The position numbers were made by a program, and so were the translations under genes. From JAEZKC01 sp046546375 (GTDB lineage: Bacteria; Fibrobacterota; Chitinivibrionia; Chitinivibrionales; Chitinispirillaceae), in the NCBI GenBank assembly GCA_046546375.1, contig JBKGXV010000002.1, positions 62,001-126,000 of the forward strand: 64,000 nt of DNA, in the 5' to 3' direction. Below, piece by piece: positions 18,567-27,800 of the stretch. Numbering within the stretch: the stretch's first letter is position 1; every line of letters starts with the position of its first letter. The notes below the pieces were generated by a model. That model had not been told where the DNA came from and made no database searches. It worked only from the letters and a program-made list of their open reading frames with translations.

Positions 18567-19303
18567 GGTTTTTCGGTCGGGTGGAGTATGACGGGACCCG
18601 TTATGGCGGATGGCAGTATCAGCCGAATTGCCTGAGCATACAGCAGGTCTTGGAGGAGGCTTTCGGTGTAGTGCTCCGTGACAAATGCCCGATAACTGGA
18701 GCGGGTAGAACCGATGCAGGAGTTCATGCAAGAGGGCAGGGTTTGCACTTCGATGCTCCTGAAACAACGGATATTAAAAGGTTGAATCTTTCTGTGAATG
18801 CACTTTTGCCTTCCGATATCGCAGTGTATGATATTCAACCTGCCGAAAGTGAGTTTCATGCGAGGTATTCTGCACTTTCCAGAAAATACACGTATTATTT
18901 TTCTCAACGGAAAAGCCCGCTTAATCACAACCGTGTATGGCCTCTTTACTATACTATTGACTGGGACAAAGTAGGGCGGGAGCTTGAGAATGTAATAGGA
19001 ACTCATGATTTCACCGCATTCTGTTCTTCAGGAAGCGGTTCCTCCTCTGCTGTATGTACTGTTAGCGACGCCCGCTTGGCATCTGGTCGGGGACTGTGTA
19101 TGTTTACAATTGAGGCTGACAGGTTTGTGTACAAAATGGTTCGATCTTTGGTCGGAACGCTGGTTGATATCGGAAGAGGGCGTTTGAAAGATGATCTTGA
19201 ATCCATTCTGGCATCCAAGGACAGAAGCAGAGCAGGGGGGACGGCTCCTGCTGCGGGACTGGTTCTGGAATGGGTCAGTTATTCTCAGAAAGTAGCTTCA
19301 TGA
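18563..19303 (+). CDS. truA: tRNA pseudouridine(38-40) synthase
   Basis: The 246-aa enzyme converts uridines 38, 39 and 40 of the tRNA anticodon arm to pseudouridine. The catalytic Asp is D51 in GAGRTDAGVHARGQ. Other family motifs are YDGTRYGGWQ at the N-terminus, the FHARYSALSRKYTYYF stretch and FVYKMVRSLVGTLVDIGRG near the end. Length is standard. The gene overlaps holA at its start (ATGA at 18563) and the protease gene at its stop (ATGA at 19300). Confidence 0.96.
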   Translation: MRFFGRVEYDGTRYGGWQYQPNCLSIQQVLEEAFGVVLRDKCPITGAGRTDAGVHARGQGLHFDAPETTDIKRLNLSVNALLPSDIAVYDIQPAESEFHARYSALSRKYTYYFSQRKSPLNHNRVWPLYYTIDWDKVGRELENVIGTHDFTAFCSSGSGSSSAVCTVSDARLASGRGLCMFTIEADRFVYKMVRSLVGTLVDIGRGRLKDDLESILASKDRSRAGGTAPAAGLVLEWVSYSQKVAS

Positions 19304-20526
19304 AAAAAAACGGTACCAAAACAGCTACCTACGTAATATTTCTCCTTCTTGGACTTACGGCAGGCTTCTTTTTCGGAGGAGAGGTCATCCGGCGTATTTA
19401 TACCGACAAGCTGCAGGAGTCGTCACCTGTCAACGAGCCGTCGATTTCAGATCCTCAGTCGAATATGCCGCAGATTTCCTCTTCTGCCCGAGAGAATATC
19501 TCGGCTTCACGAAAAACAGCGATAGTCAAAGCTACTTACGATGTGGCTCCCAGCGTGGTGGGGATTGTGGTGACCCAGATTCAGGTGGTCCGCAGTCGCT
19601 ATCACAATGATGATTTTTTCAATTTCTTTTTCGGAGGACCTGAACTCAAACCCCGTTACCGTCAGGTGGAGAGCATAGGTTCCGGATTTGTGATACGAGA
19701 TGACGGTATGATTCTCACCAATTATCATGTGGTTCAGAATGCAGCAAAGCTGTATGTGAATATGCCTGATGGCCGCAGAAGAGAAGGTAAGGTCATAGGT
19801 TTCGATGAAAAGTCCGACCTGGCGGTGATCTCAGTTTCCGGGAAGAATTTCAGAACTGTGAAATTCGGTAATTCTGAAGAGTCTCTTATCGGGGAATGGA
19901 GTATAGCCATAGGTAATCCTTTTTTGAATTTCATCAATGATGCTCACCCAACCGTAACTGTTGGGGTAATCAGTGCGCTCAATCGGAATTTCGCACCAAC
20001 AGAAGGCGTGTACTATCAGGGTATGATCCAGACCGATGCAGCCATTAACCCCGGTAATTCCGGTGGCCCGCTGGTGAATGCCAGTGGTGAAGTCATCGGG
20101 ATAAACACCTTCATATACACGGGAAATTCCAAAAACAAAGGTTCTATAGGAATCGGATTCGCAATTCCTATAGAGCGGGCCAGGCGTGTTGCTGAAGAGC
20201 TCATCGATCATGGGGAAAGAAGACGGGTATGGACTGGGATTTCCGTGCAGAACCTCAACCGTTCAGTTGCTCAGGCTCTGGGCTATGACCGCATGGAAGG
20301 GGTGGTGATTGTAAGTGTTCAGCCGGGGAGTCCCGGAGCGGAAGCTGGACTGAAACCGGGGGATATCATCAAGCGCATGGGAAACCGTACAATCCTTTCT
20401 CATGCTGATATTGACGGATTTTTCCTGGATTATTTTGTGGGTGACAAGATAAATATGCATATTATAAGAGACGGCAAAAAGAAACAGACCGCCCTTGTGC
20501 TTAAAGAATTTCCCGTAAGTGAGTGA
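19300..20526 (+). CDS. Membrane-anchored HtrA/DegS-type serine protease
   Basis: The 408-aa periplasmic quality-control or signalling protease is tethered by one N-terminal membrane helix (about 8-28). The trypsin-like domain has the triad H143 (ILTNYHVVQNA), D173 (EKSDLAVISV) and S254 (NPGNSGGPLV). An HtrA L-loop region, DDFFNFFFGG, lies near the N-terminus. A single PDZ domain (about 305-400) makes it closer to DegS than to two-PDZ DegP. The ATG at 19300 overlaps the truA stop. DegS normally starts the sigmaE cascade continued by RseP; rseP is in this window at 30.6 kb, but no sigmaE or anti-sigma gene is, so that link is inference. Confidence 0.93.
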   Translation: MKKNGTKTATYVIFLLLGLTAGFFFGGEVIRRIYTDKLQESSPVNEPSISDPQSNMPQISSSARENISASRKTAIVKATYDVAPSVVGIVVTQIQVVRSRYHNDDFFNFFFGGPELKPRYRQVESIGSGFVIRDDGMILTNYHVVQNAAKLYVNMPDGRRREGKVIGFDEKSDLAVISVSGKNFRTVKFGNSEESLIGEWSIAIGNPFLNFINDAHPTVTVGVISALNRNFAPTEGVYYQGMIQTDAAINPGNSGGPLVNASGEVIGINTFIYTGNSKNKGSIGIGFAIPIERARRVAEELIDHGERRRVWTGISVQNLNRSVAQALGYDRMEGVVIVSVQPGSPGAEAGLKPGDIIKRMGNRTILSHADIDGFFLDYFVGDKINMHIIRDGKKKQTALVLKEFPVSE

Positions 20527-20584
20527 ATCGGGTCCGGTGAAGCCCGGCCCGCACTTGTGAATCACAAAGAAAGGATTTGGCAAT

Positions 20585-20881
20585 ATGGCCATACCTCTTA
20601 AGGAAAAGCGGATTTCAACATTGATTCTGGTTGTACTGGTAGGAATTCTAATCGGTTCATACCTTAATGCTGCTATACAGATGCTTCCGGGAGGAGAGAA
20701 TGTGGTCCGGACATTTTTCACATATACCGTTCCTTTCGGAATCGGCGATTTCGAGAATAATAATCCTGTTCTTGTTGATCTGAACGCAATCCGTTTCCAA
20801 TTAGGTTTTCAGATCAAATTCAGCCTTCTTTCCATTCTGGGAATAGTTCTGAGTCTGTATTTTTTCCGTTGGTACAAATAG
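20585..20881 (+). CDS. DUF4321 small membrane protein
   Basis: The 98-aa product has two membrane segments, about 10-35 (ISTLILVVLVGILIGSYLNAA) and 77-95 (IKFSLLSILGIVLSLYFF), separated by about 40 residues with a VPFGIGDF...NPVLVDLNAIRFQLGFQIK motif. This pattern and size match DUF4321, found upstream of various genes in Firmicutes and other phyla, often beginning with a 'G.LlG..lG' helix. Function is unknown. An AAAGGA stands ahead of the ATG. It sits between the HtrA gene and gatA in the same direction and is probably cotranscribed. Confidence 0.72.
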   Translation: MAIPLKEKRISTLILVVLVGILIGSYLNAAIQMLPGGENVVRTFFTYTVPFGIGDFENNNPVLVDLNAIRFQLGFQIKFSLLSILGIVLSLYFFRWYK

Positions 20882-20918
20882 GTTTTCAAAACCCCTTTTA
20901 GCTTGAAAGGTTTCTATA

Positions 20919-22367
20919 ATGGCTTTTTTTGATCGTCCGATTTCTGAAATTGTGGATAAAACAAAGAAGGGCGACTTGTCGTGTCGGGAAGTGGTGAAAC
21001 GAGCTCTGGAAACGGTGAAGGAGGGCGATAAGGAGCTGAATTCCTTCATCTGTACCCAAAATGATGCAGCGCTGGCTCTCGCCGCTCAAATGGATGAATT
21101 GTCTGATGATCAGAAGAAAAACAAACCTCTTTTGGGAATTCCGATAGGGGTGAAGGATAATATCTGTACAAAGGGAATTTCCACAACCTGTGCCTCGCGT
21201 ATGCTTGAGAGATTTGATCCTCCCTATGACGCAACAGTGGTCGAGGCTCTCAGGGATTCCGGCGCTGTTGTAGTGGGTAAAACGAATCTGGATGAATTTG
21301 CCATGGGGTCCAGTACGGAGAGCTCCTATTTCGGTTCAACACTCAATCCTCACGATCCCAAGAGAATCCCCGGCGGATCAAGTGGAGGAAGTGCTGCGGC
21401 CGTCGGGGCAGGGTTGGTTCCTGCTGCATTAGGCTCTGATACGGGAGGTTCTATTCGCCAGCCCAGCAGTCACTGCGGGGCGGTTGGGTTGAAGCCGACT
21501 TACGGAAGGGTATCGCGTTATGGATTGGTCGCTTTTGCGTCTTCACTTGATCAGATCGGTCCTGTGGCAAATGATGTGCGTGATACAGGCCTTCTGCTTT
21601 CCGTGATTTCCCGTGCGGACAAACGCGATTCCACTTGCGCCGGCAGACCGTTTTCGGATTCATCAGATCTATATACCGGAGATGTTCGGGGGCTAAGGAT
21701 CGGGGTGCCTAGGGAATACTTCGGCGAAGGGCTGTCTTCGGGTGTTCGTGAGTGCATCGAATCGCTTCTGAAGAATTTGGAACATGAAGGTGCTCAGATC
21801 GTGAACGTATCTCTTCCCAACCTCCAATATGCTATTGCGACTTACTATATAATCTGTACTGCAGAGGCTTCCTCCAATCTGGCCCGGTATGATGGGGTCA
21901 AATACGGATTCAGATCACCTGATCCCGAATCTCTCAAAGATATGTATATGGAAACCAGAGAACAGGGCTTCGGATCAGAAGTGAAGCGCAGGATCATGCT
22001 GGGAACATATGTGCTCTCTTCAGGGTATTATGATGCCTACTATCTTAAAGCTGCCAAAGTGAGAACACTTATCAGCAAAGATTTCGATAACGCTTTTGGC
22101 TCCTGTGATCTCGTTGTGTCACCTGTTGCACCTGCCCCTGCTTTCCAAATAGGGGAAAAGTCAGATGATCCTCTTCAGATGTATCTTACAGACATTTATA
22201 CTGTTTCGGCAAATCTTGCCGGAATCCCGGGGATCAGTGTGCCATGTGGAAATGTGGATTCTCTTCCTGTAGGGGTACAGTTCATGGCCCCGCAATGGAG
22301 AGAGGATACTCTGCTTAGAGCTGCTTATAAAGCCCAGGAGCTTTTCTTGACACAGGAGCCTGTGTGA
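20919..22367 (+). CDS. gatA: Aspartyl/glutamyl-tRNA(Asn/Gln) amidotransferase subunit A
   Basis: The 482-aa amidase subunit releases ammonia from glutamine to convert misacylated Glu-tRNA(Gln) or Asp-tRNA(Asn). The amidase-signature triad is complete and falls at the canonical numbering: K79 (GVKDN), S154 (PGGSSGGS) and S178 (GSDTGGSIRQP). Length is standard. The partners gatB and gatC are not adjacent, so the complex must be completed from elsewhere on the chromosome. The stop overlaps the GTG start of the next gene (GTGA at 22364). Confidence 0.96.
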   Translation: MAFFDRPISEIVDKTKKGDLSCREVVKRALETVKEGDKELNSFICTQNDAALALAAQMDELSDDQKKNKPLLGIPIGVKDNICTKGISTTCASRMLERFDPPYDATVVEALRDSGAVVVGKTNLDEFAMGSSTESSYFGSTLNPHDPKRIPGGSSGGSAAAVGAGLVPAALGSDTGGSIRQPSSHCGAVGLKPTYGRVSRYGLVAFASSLDQIGPVANDVRDTGLLLSVISRADKRDSTCAGRPFSDSSDLYTGDVRGLRIGVPREYFGEGLSSGVRECIESLLKNLEHEGAQIVNVSLPNLQYAIATYYIICTAEASSNLARYDGVKYGFRSPDPESLKDMYMETREQGFGSEVKRRIMLGTYVLSSGYYDAYYLKAAKVRTLISKDFDNAFGSCDLVVSPVAPAPAFQIGEKSDDPLQMYLTDIYTVSANLAGIPGISVPCGNVDSLPVGVQFMAPQWREDTLLRAAYKAQELFLTQEPV

Positions 22368-22897
22368 GATTAGGCTCTTACTGCAGATCGCTTTTCAAAT
22401 TGAGTTTTTTATTCTCTTTGATCTGGATTCTCAGCAGTTGTGCTCCTTCCGTCCGTTATACCAGGGGTGGGGATTCTGCGGTTCGCAAGCCCCGCTTTTC
22501 GCTTCCCGAAGGGACCGAAACATCAGCTCTTCATACGAAACTTGAAAATACTGTCGCCTCATATCTTGGTGTTCCCTATAAATATGGAGGTACCAGTGGA
22601 AATGGAATTGATTGCTCGGGGTTTGTATTCCTGGTATTTAAAGAGGTATACAATGTGGAGCTACCCCGTTCTTCGGGGAAAATGTGGAAGTTGGGGAAAA
22701 TCGTTTCTCCGAATCTGGCCAGACCCGGTGATCTGATTTTTTTCAGGGGAGGATTTCTCAACAGAGTGAATCATGTCGGAATTTATATGGGGAATGACCG
22801 TTTTGTACACGCCAGTGGTACAAATGGAGTGATATACAGCGATATTAATGATGATTACTATTCCAGACATTTTGCCGCCATAAGGAGAATTTTCTGA
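22364..22897 (+). CDS. NlpC/P60 family lipoprotein (cell-wall endopeptidase)
   Basis: The 177-aa lipoprotein has a lipobox ILSSC (Cys26). A compact NlpC/P60 cysteine-peptidase domain follows, with nucleophile C84 in NGIDCSGFVFLVF, His137 in VNHVGIYMG and His149 in RFVHASG. This matches the Spr/MepS-type murein endopeptidases that cut peptidoglycan cross-links. GTG is the start, overlapping the gatA stop. The stop overlaps the pheA start (TGATG at 22895), so the three genes are coupled. Confidence 0.92.
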   Translation: MRLGSYCRSLFKLSFLFSLIWILSSCAPSVRYTRGGDSAVRKPRFSLPEGTETSALHTKLENTVASYLGVPYKYGGTSGNGIDCSGFVFLVFKEVYNVELPRSSGKMWKLGKIVSPNLARPGDLIFFRGGFLNRVNHVGIYMGNDRFVHASGTNGVIYSDINDDYYSRHFAAIRRIF

Positions 22898-23769
22898 TGA
22901 CAGTGGTTTTTGCCGGGGAGAAGGGGTCGTTTAGTGAACTGGCTGCTTTGGAATATTTCGGAAAAAGTGTCGAGGTGGACGGGGTGCCGGAATTCGAAGA
23001 TGTTTTCAGAAAAGTCAAACGGGGAAAATACATTTTCGGAATTATCCCTATTGAGAACTCACTTGCCGGCAGTATTCATCAGAACTATGACCTTCTTCTG
23101 GAAAGCAAACTGCATATTGCAGGTGAAGTGTATCTGCGCATAAATCACTATCTTTTGTCAAATAAAGGTGTTGCCCTCAAGAAAATAAAGCGTGTATTCT
23201 CACATCCTCAGGCTCTCGCGCAGTGCAGAAATTTTCTTAAACGTTTTCCTCGCGGTTCTCTAGTTCCGGTTTCCAACACGGCTCTGGCTGTTAAAAAGAT
23301 AAAAGATGAAGGGCTTGAGGATGCTGGTGCAGTGGCCTCCATGCAGGCGGCGATAGATTATGACATGAGTGTCCTCGCTTCGGAAATAGAGGACAATATC
23401 TACAATACCACACGATTTCTTATTGTGTGCAGAAAACCTCCACAACCAATTAATGGACCTAAAAAAACATCTGTTGTTTTTTCAATGAAAAACATGCCGG
23501 GTGCTCTTTTTAAAGCTTTAAGCGTATTCGCGCTCAGAGATGTTGATCTGTTCAAAATTGAATCCCGACCTGTTCATGGAAAAGGCTTCGATTATCTCTT
23601 TTATCTGGACTGTATGGGGGATATCAGAGACACTGCTCTTAAGAATGCCGTTTCTCACTTAAAGGAAATCACCACATTCTATCGACTGTTGGGTTCCTAT
23701 AATGTCGGACGGGAGATTCAACCTAAGTATAAGGGCAGAAGAAGAACACGAAACAAAAAAGTCCCGTAA
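22897..23769 (+). CDS. pheA: Prephenate dehydratase
   Basis: The 290-aa monofunctional enzyme makes phenylpyruvate for phenylalanine synthesis. The catalytic domain (about 1-180) contains GIIPIENSLAGS, the FSHPQALAQC motif and the NTTRFLI signature. The ACT regulatory domain (about 190-275) has the ESRP motif (KIESRPVHGKGFDYLFYLD) that binds phenylalanine for feedback inhibition. There is no chorismate mutase fusion. The last 30 residues are a basic tail (KYKGRRRTRNKK). It is the last gene of the coupled chain; its final codons lie inside the rpmB terminator hairpin. Confidence 0.95.
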   Translation: MTVVFAGEKGSFSELAALEYFGKSVEVDGVPEFEDVFRKVKRGKYIFGIIPIENSLAGSIHQNYDLLLESKLHIAGEVYLRINHYLLSNKGVALKKIKRVFSHPQALAQCRNFLKRFPRGSLVPVSNTALAVKKIKDEGLEDAGAVASMQAAIDYDMSVLASEIEDNIYNTTRFLIVCRKPPQPINGPKKTSVVFSMKNMPGALFKALSVFALRDVDLFKIESRPVHGKGFDYLFYLDCMGDIRDTALKNAVSHLKEITTFYRLLGSYNVGREIQPKYKGRRRTRNKKVP

Positions 23770-23780
23770 TTTCGGGACTT
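23754..23780 (-). terminator. Rho-independent terminator of rpmB
   Basis: AAGTCCCG and CGGGACTT form an 8-bp stem with a 6-base AAATTA loop, followed on the minus strand by TTTTTTG. It overlaps the 3' end of pheA and may also stall that transcript. Confidence 0.8.
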
Positions 23781-23812
23781 GAAATTTCGAGACTGACTAA
23801 TCCTAGGTCAGC

Positions 23813-23995
23813 TTATGATTTGGACATAGCCTTCAGACACTTCATACAGATTTTAATCCGTTTGGGAGTGCCGTTGATCACTTGTTTGATGGTGCGCAGA
23901 TTGGGATAGAAAATTCTTTTGTTTACATTGTGCGCATGGGATATGGTACTACCCGAGCGCGGATGCTTTCCACACATTTCGCATGTTTTGGACAT
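23813..23995 (-). CDS. rpmB: 50S ribosomal protein L28
   Basis: The 60-aa zinc-ribbon form has paired cysteines CEMC (residues 5-8) and CMKC near the end. The family motifs SHAHNVNKRIFYPNLRT and RIKICMKCLK are clear. AGGAGA precedes the ATG. It is transcribed alone from the strong promoter at 24037-24065 and ended by the hairpin at 23754-23780. Confidence 0.96.
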   Translation of the reverse strand: MSKTCEMCGKHPRSGSTISHAHNVNKRIFYPNLRTIKQVINGTPKRIKICMKCLKAMSKS

Positions 23996-24036
23996 ATCTC
24001 CTCCGAATATCTTTTTTAGTTTCTGAATAATCTACA

Positions 24037-24065
24037 AATATAGATTTTGAAAGAGCAAGTGTCAA
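24037..24065 (-). promoter_or_regulatory. Sigma70-type promoter of rpmB
   Basis: On the minus strand TTGACA (24060-24065) and TATATT (24037-24042) are separated by exactly 17 bases, about 45 bases before the rpmB start codon. Confidence 0.75.
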
Positions 24066-24213
24066 AATATTATTCCTATGGAATTTTTAAAACAGATCCG
24101 CAAAAAACAGTCCTTTCCAGGGTTTTGATTTTGACCTGAATTCAAAGGTTTGCCTTGAATTATATTTTTCTCTAAAAGATAAATGGTCATAAAAATGGAG
24201 CTTGGAAAAACTC

Positions 24214-24867
24214 ATGTTGGAAAAACTCAAACCTGCCGCCAATAGTTTCCTCAGACCAGTTATGAGAATGTTTTCTAAAGTGGGGATTCATCCCAACCAT
24301 CTTACACTTCTGGGTGTTGCATTGTTCGGGGCAGCGGGATACTTTTCAGCAGCAGGGGAGTGGTTTTGGGCTTTGATTCTGCTCGCGTGCGGTTCGGTAA
24401 TGGATCTTTTAGACGGTCAGCTTGCTCGTGAATGCGATAAAATGACAGTCTTCGGTGCCATTCTCGATTCAAGTTGCGACAGAATAACTGAAATTTTCCT
24501 TCTTTTGGGGCTGCTAATATTCTATATGCAGAATTCCATTATGCAGGGATGGGGTGTGTATCTCTGTTTTACAGCAATTGCCGGTTCGATAATGGTGAGT
24601 TATGTGAAAGCCAGATGCGAGGGGGCGGGCGTAAGTTGTTCTCGGGGACTTCTGCAACGACCTGAACGGCTTATACTTATCGCATTTGGACTCCTTTTGG
24701 GTTACGAAATCATGGTTTGGATTCTGGGGGGAGTCACTGTGCTGGCAACAGTAACTGTTTTTGAACGCCTGGTGATAGCCTCTGTTCAGTGCAGACGAAT
24801 TGATCAGTCCCTACCCGATGAGGTCTCGACCGAAAGTTCTCTTGATTCCGGTATCTGTCGGGAATAG
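24214..24867 (+). CDS. CDP-alcohol phosphatidyltransferase
   Basis: The 217-aa integral membrane enzyme has five or six hydrophobic helices. It joins a CDP-activated lipid to an alcohol acceptor. The full signature DxxDGxxARxxxxxxxxGxxxDxxxD is present as D64-D67-G68-A71-R72-G81-D85-D89. It resembles archaetidylinositol/PgsA-type synthases ('HPNHLTLLG' near the N-terminus), but the acceptor alcohol cannot be told from sequence. An in-frame TTG lies four codons upstream within a direct repeat (TTGGAAAAACTC twice); I use the ATG. It is the only gene of its unit and ends one base from a convergent gene. Confidence 0.9.
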   Translation: MLEKLKPAANSFLRPVMRMFSKVGIHPNHLTLLGVALFGAAGYFSAAGEWFWALILLACGSVMDLLDGQLARECDKMTVFGAILDSSCDRITEIFLLLGLLIFYMQNSIMQGWGVYLCFTAIAGSIMVSYVKARCEGAGVSCSRGLLQRPERLILIAFGLLLGYEIMVWILGGVTVLATVTVFERLVIASVQCRRIDQSLPDEVSTESSLDSGICRE

Positions 24868-24868
24868 C

Positions 24869-27800
24869 TCAGTTCGCTTTGATCAGTTTCAGTGATTTCC
24901 TGACTTTTCCATACTGCATTCTCATTAAATATATTCCTTTGGGAACTGTTCTGTTGTTCTGATCCTTACCATTCCATACTATTCTGTATCTGCCGGGAAG
25001 CATCGGTTTGTGCAGAAGTCTGCGGATGATTCTTCCTTTCAGATCATAGATGTTTATGGAAACCGAATTCATCTCGACTGAATTTTCCCAAGAATAGGGC
25101 AGCACCAGTTCGAGTGCAGTGATTTTTCTGAAGGGGTTGGGGCCGGTTCTTTGTAGTTTGATTTCTCCGCCGAAGAGATCAGCTTTTAATGCTTCCGTTG
25201 TTGCCACCACATATCCCTGAATCTCTTTACTGTGTGCCGGGATATCAACTTTCGAAGTGGAGCGGATGTCGACAGTACCTCTTTGGTCAATCCAGTAAAG
25301 ATTCACATCTTCTGACACACCGTCCATTTCTTCAAAACTGAGAGTAAGATTCTTTGTGCTTGGGGAAATCGCGACTCTCCATTCGTGTGTAGCTGAAGAT
25401 GAACCTTTATAAAACCTTGAAAGTTTATCTCCATTTATTTCATTCAGGAAATAAAGCTGTGGAGAATCAAACCCCAAAGGAGGCTCAGGTTCCCTGAGTG
25501 CGGTTTTCTTGCCAAGTTCGCTTGAAATCCCCAGAAAATTGTCTGGATCGTAACCCCCTTCACCTCTGAGGGCAAGTCTCATCTCCCATTCAGTGTTGTT
25601 GCTTTTTTTACTCAACACCAGAGAATCTTTCAAAAGAGGAAAATAGCTCAAAGTGGTATCTTCTTCAGTATGTACCCAGTATGCTTTCCATGGTCTGAGC
25701 TCGGAAGCTTGCCTGTAACCGCCTGAATCAGGAAGCCATTCCCATACTGTTCTGGAGGACATCCAAGCAGGACAAATCGAAAAGGGGTATGGTGACGAAA
25801 TTTGATTCCAGCCAGTTGTCCCTTTATTCAAAATCTTTTTTATCGAGTCTTGCCTGGTCACAAGCTCTTTCAGAGCCGTGGATGGAACTTTCATTAGAGT
25901 ATCGACAGTACTTTTGAACCAGTAACCGTCAGTAGGTTTCATGCTGGTAGGTTGAATGTAGCTGGACATTAAACGATCAGGGATACGTTTATCATCCCAC
26001 TTGAAGAGGTGTGAATTAGGGTTGCCAGCTATCTGTTGAGGTGCTCCTCCCCAAAGCCCCATCATATACCATTCATTGGCTTTGGCTACGAATTGCGCCG
26101 GGAAATTGTTCACAACATACTGATCCAGTTCCGGAGGATAGGGAAAAACAATTCTGCTTTCCCGACCCAGATGGTCTTTCCAGGTAGCGCAGTAAATATA
26201 AGGTTTTCCGGGGGTAACGTTCGTATCTACATATTTCGGTGAGGTGCTTTTCATCACCTGGGATATTTTCATCAGCGAATCGGTTGAGATTCGGGGCTCC
26301 CACTCTGAACCGTTGGTTACTCTGTAAAGATCAGGGTTTCCCGGAAAACGGTAGACATTATACATCGAGGGAGAAGCTTCCGGTGGCGGCATCCAACTCA
26401 GTTCTATACGTGCAAATCCTGTTTGCCGTACTGAAACGGGTTTGATCAAAGATGGTTCCGGGCTGTCTTCTGTGAATGAACTGTTCACGACAATATCAAG
26501 CGGCACAAAGTCCGTAGTTGAGAAGTGGTAAGGGACATCGGGAAATACGGAGGATCCTGAACCGTTCCAGTACTGGTCCACCATTCCTGCCATAGAGATG
26601 CGTATGTAATAGTCTTCACCATCGATCAGACCCGGAAGGCCGAATTGTTCCGAATTTCTCAGATTACTTCTGGATACGGCTATGAACTTACTGCCGCTTT
26701 TAATATAAGCCGTGATCTCATATTCCTGAAAGGCTGCCGGATCCGACATGCTGACTGTACCGTAAACTTCGTACCCTTTTCTGATATTCAGAGTTACACC
26801 TTTTACCGAATCCGGAGGCGTTACAGTATACGTCGGAGTTTTGGTGTAATCGGTGGTTTCGGCAAAACTCCAGCCCAAAGAGGAACTGAAAGGAGCATCT
26901 GTACTGAAACTGTCCTGCGGATGGGGGGTGAAAAGCAGTTTATAAGAGCCTTCAGGTGCACGAGCAGTGGAGAAAATAACGGAACTGCTGCTTGTTTGGT
27001 AATGGTGATTGATTCCAAGATACATTTCTGGATGAATGAATAAAGTATCGGTAGTTGCAGAATCATTGAGAAGTCTTAGTGACCCTATCGGAGTCTCATT
27101 CTGCAAAACGGATTGTACTGTTTGATCCGAAGATGTCAGATTCCCACTGATTACGGATCCCGCATTCAGAATTATATCGTTTGCCTGAATGGTGGTGTTT
27201 TCTGTTACCGTGCACTCCTGTGTGTTATCGAAATAAAAGGCATATTTATAATGATAGGCTTTAAGTGTGAATTGTTTCGCCTGCAGACCTTCAAATTTAT
27301 AGCGGCCCAGATTGTCCGACCAGGTTTCATGCCACAATCCCCCATTCTTTTCCTCTAATTCGACACGTGCACCTTCTACAGGGAATCCGGTGCTGGTTTT
27401 AACTGTCCCGGTAATGGTTCCTCCCGACCTCAATTCGAACTGAGCTGTTGCTTTTGGATCAAGGCTAAGGTCAATGACTGCAGCTTCTTGAGGCATATCG
27501 GAATAGGAGTGAAACTGTGGTATATAGGATGAGGCGGTTTTTCTGGCAAGCAGAACATATCTGTCATAGGGCAGATCTTCAATTGAATAATATCCGGTCG
27601 AATCTGTAATCACACTATAGGAGTCATACTGATACCAAGGGTTGTATTCCAGAGTGTCTCTGATATGCTCAGGAAGGGGCAGAATCTCCACTCCGTATAA
27701 AGGTGTTTGGGTTGAAGCATCTACAACATACCCGTCGATGATTTTCATATTCACCAGTTCTTCTGCAGTGGGAGGATCGCTTATCAGTCTTGAACTGAGG

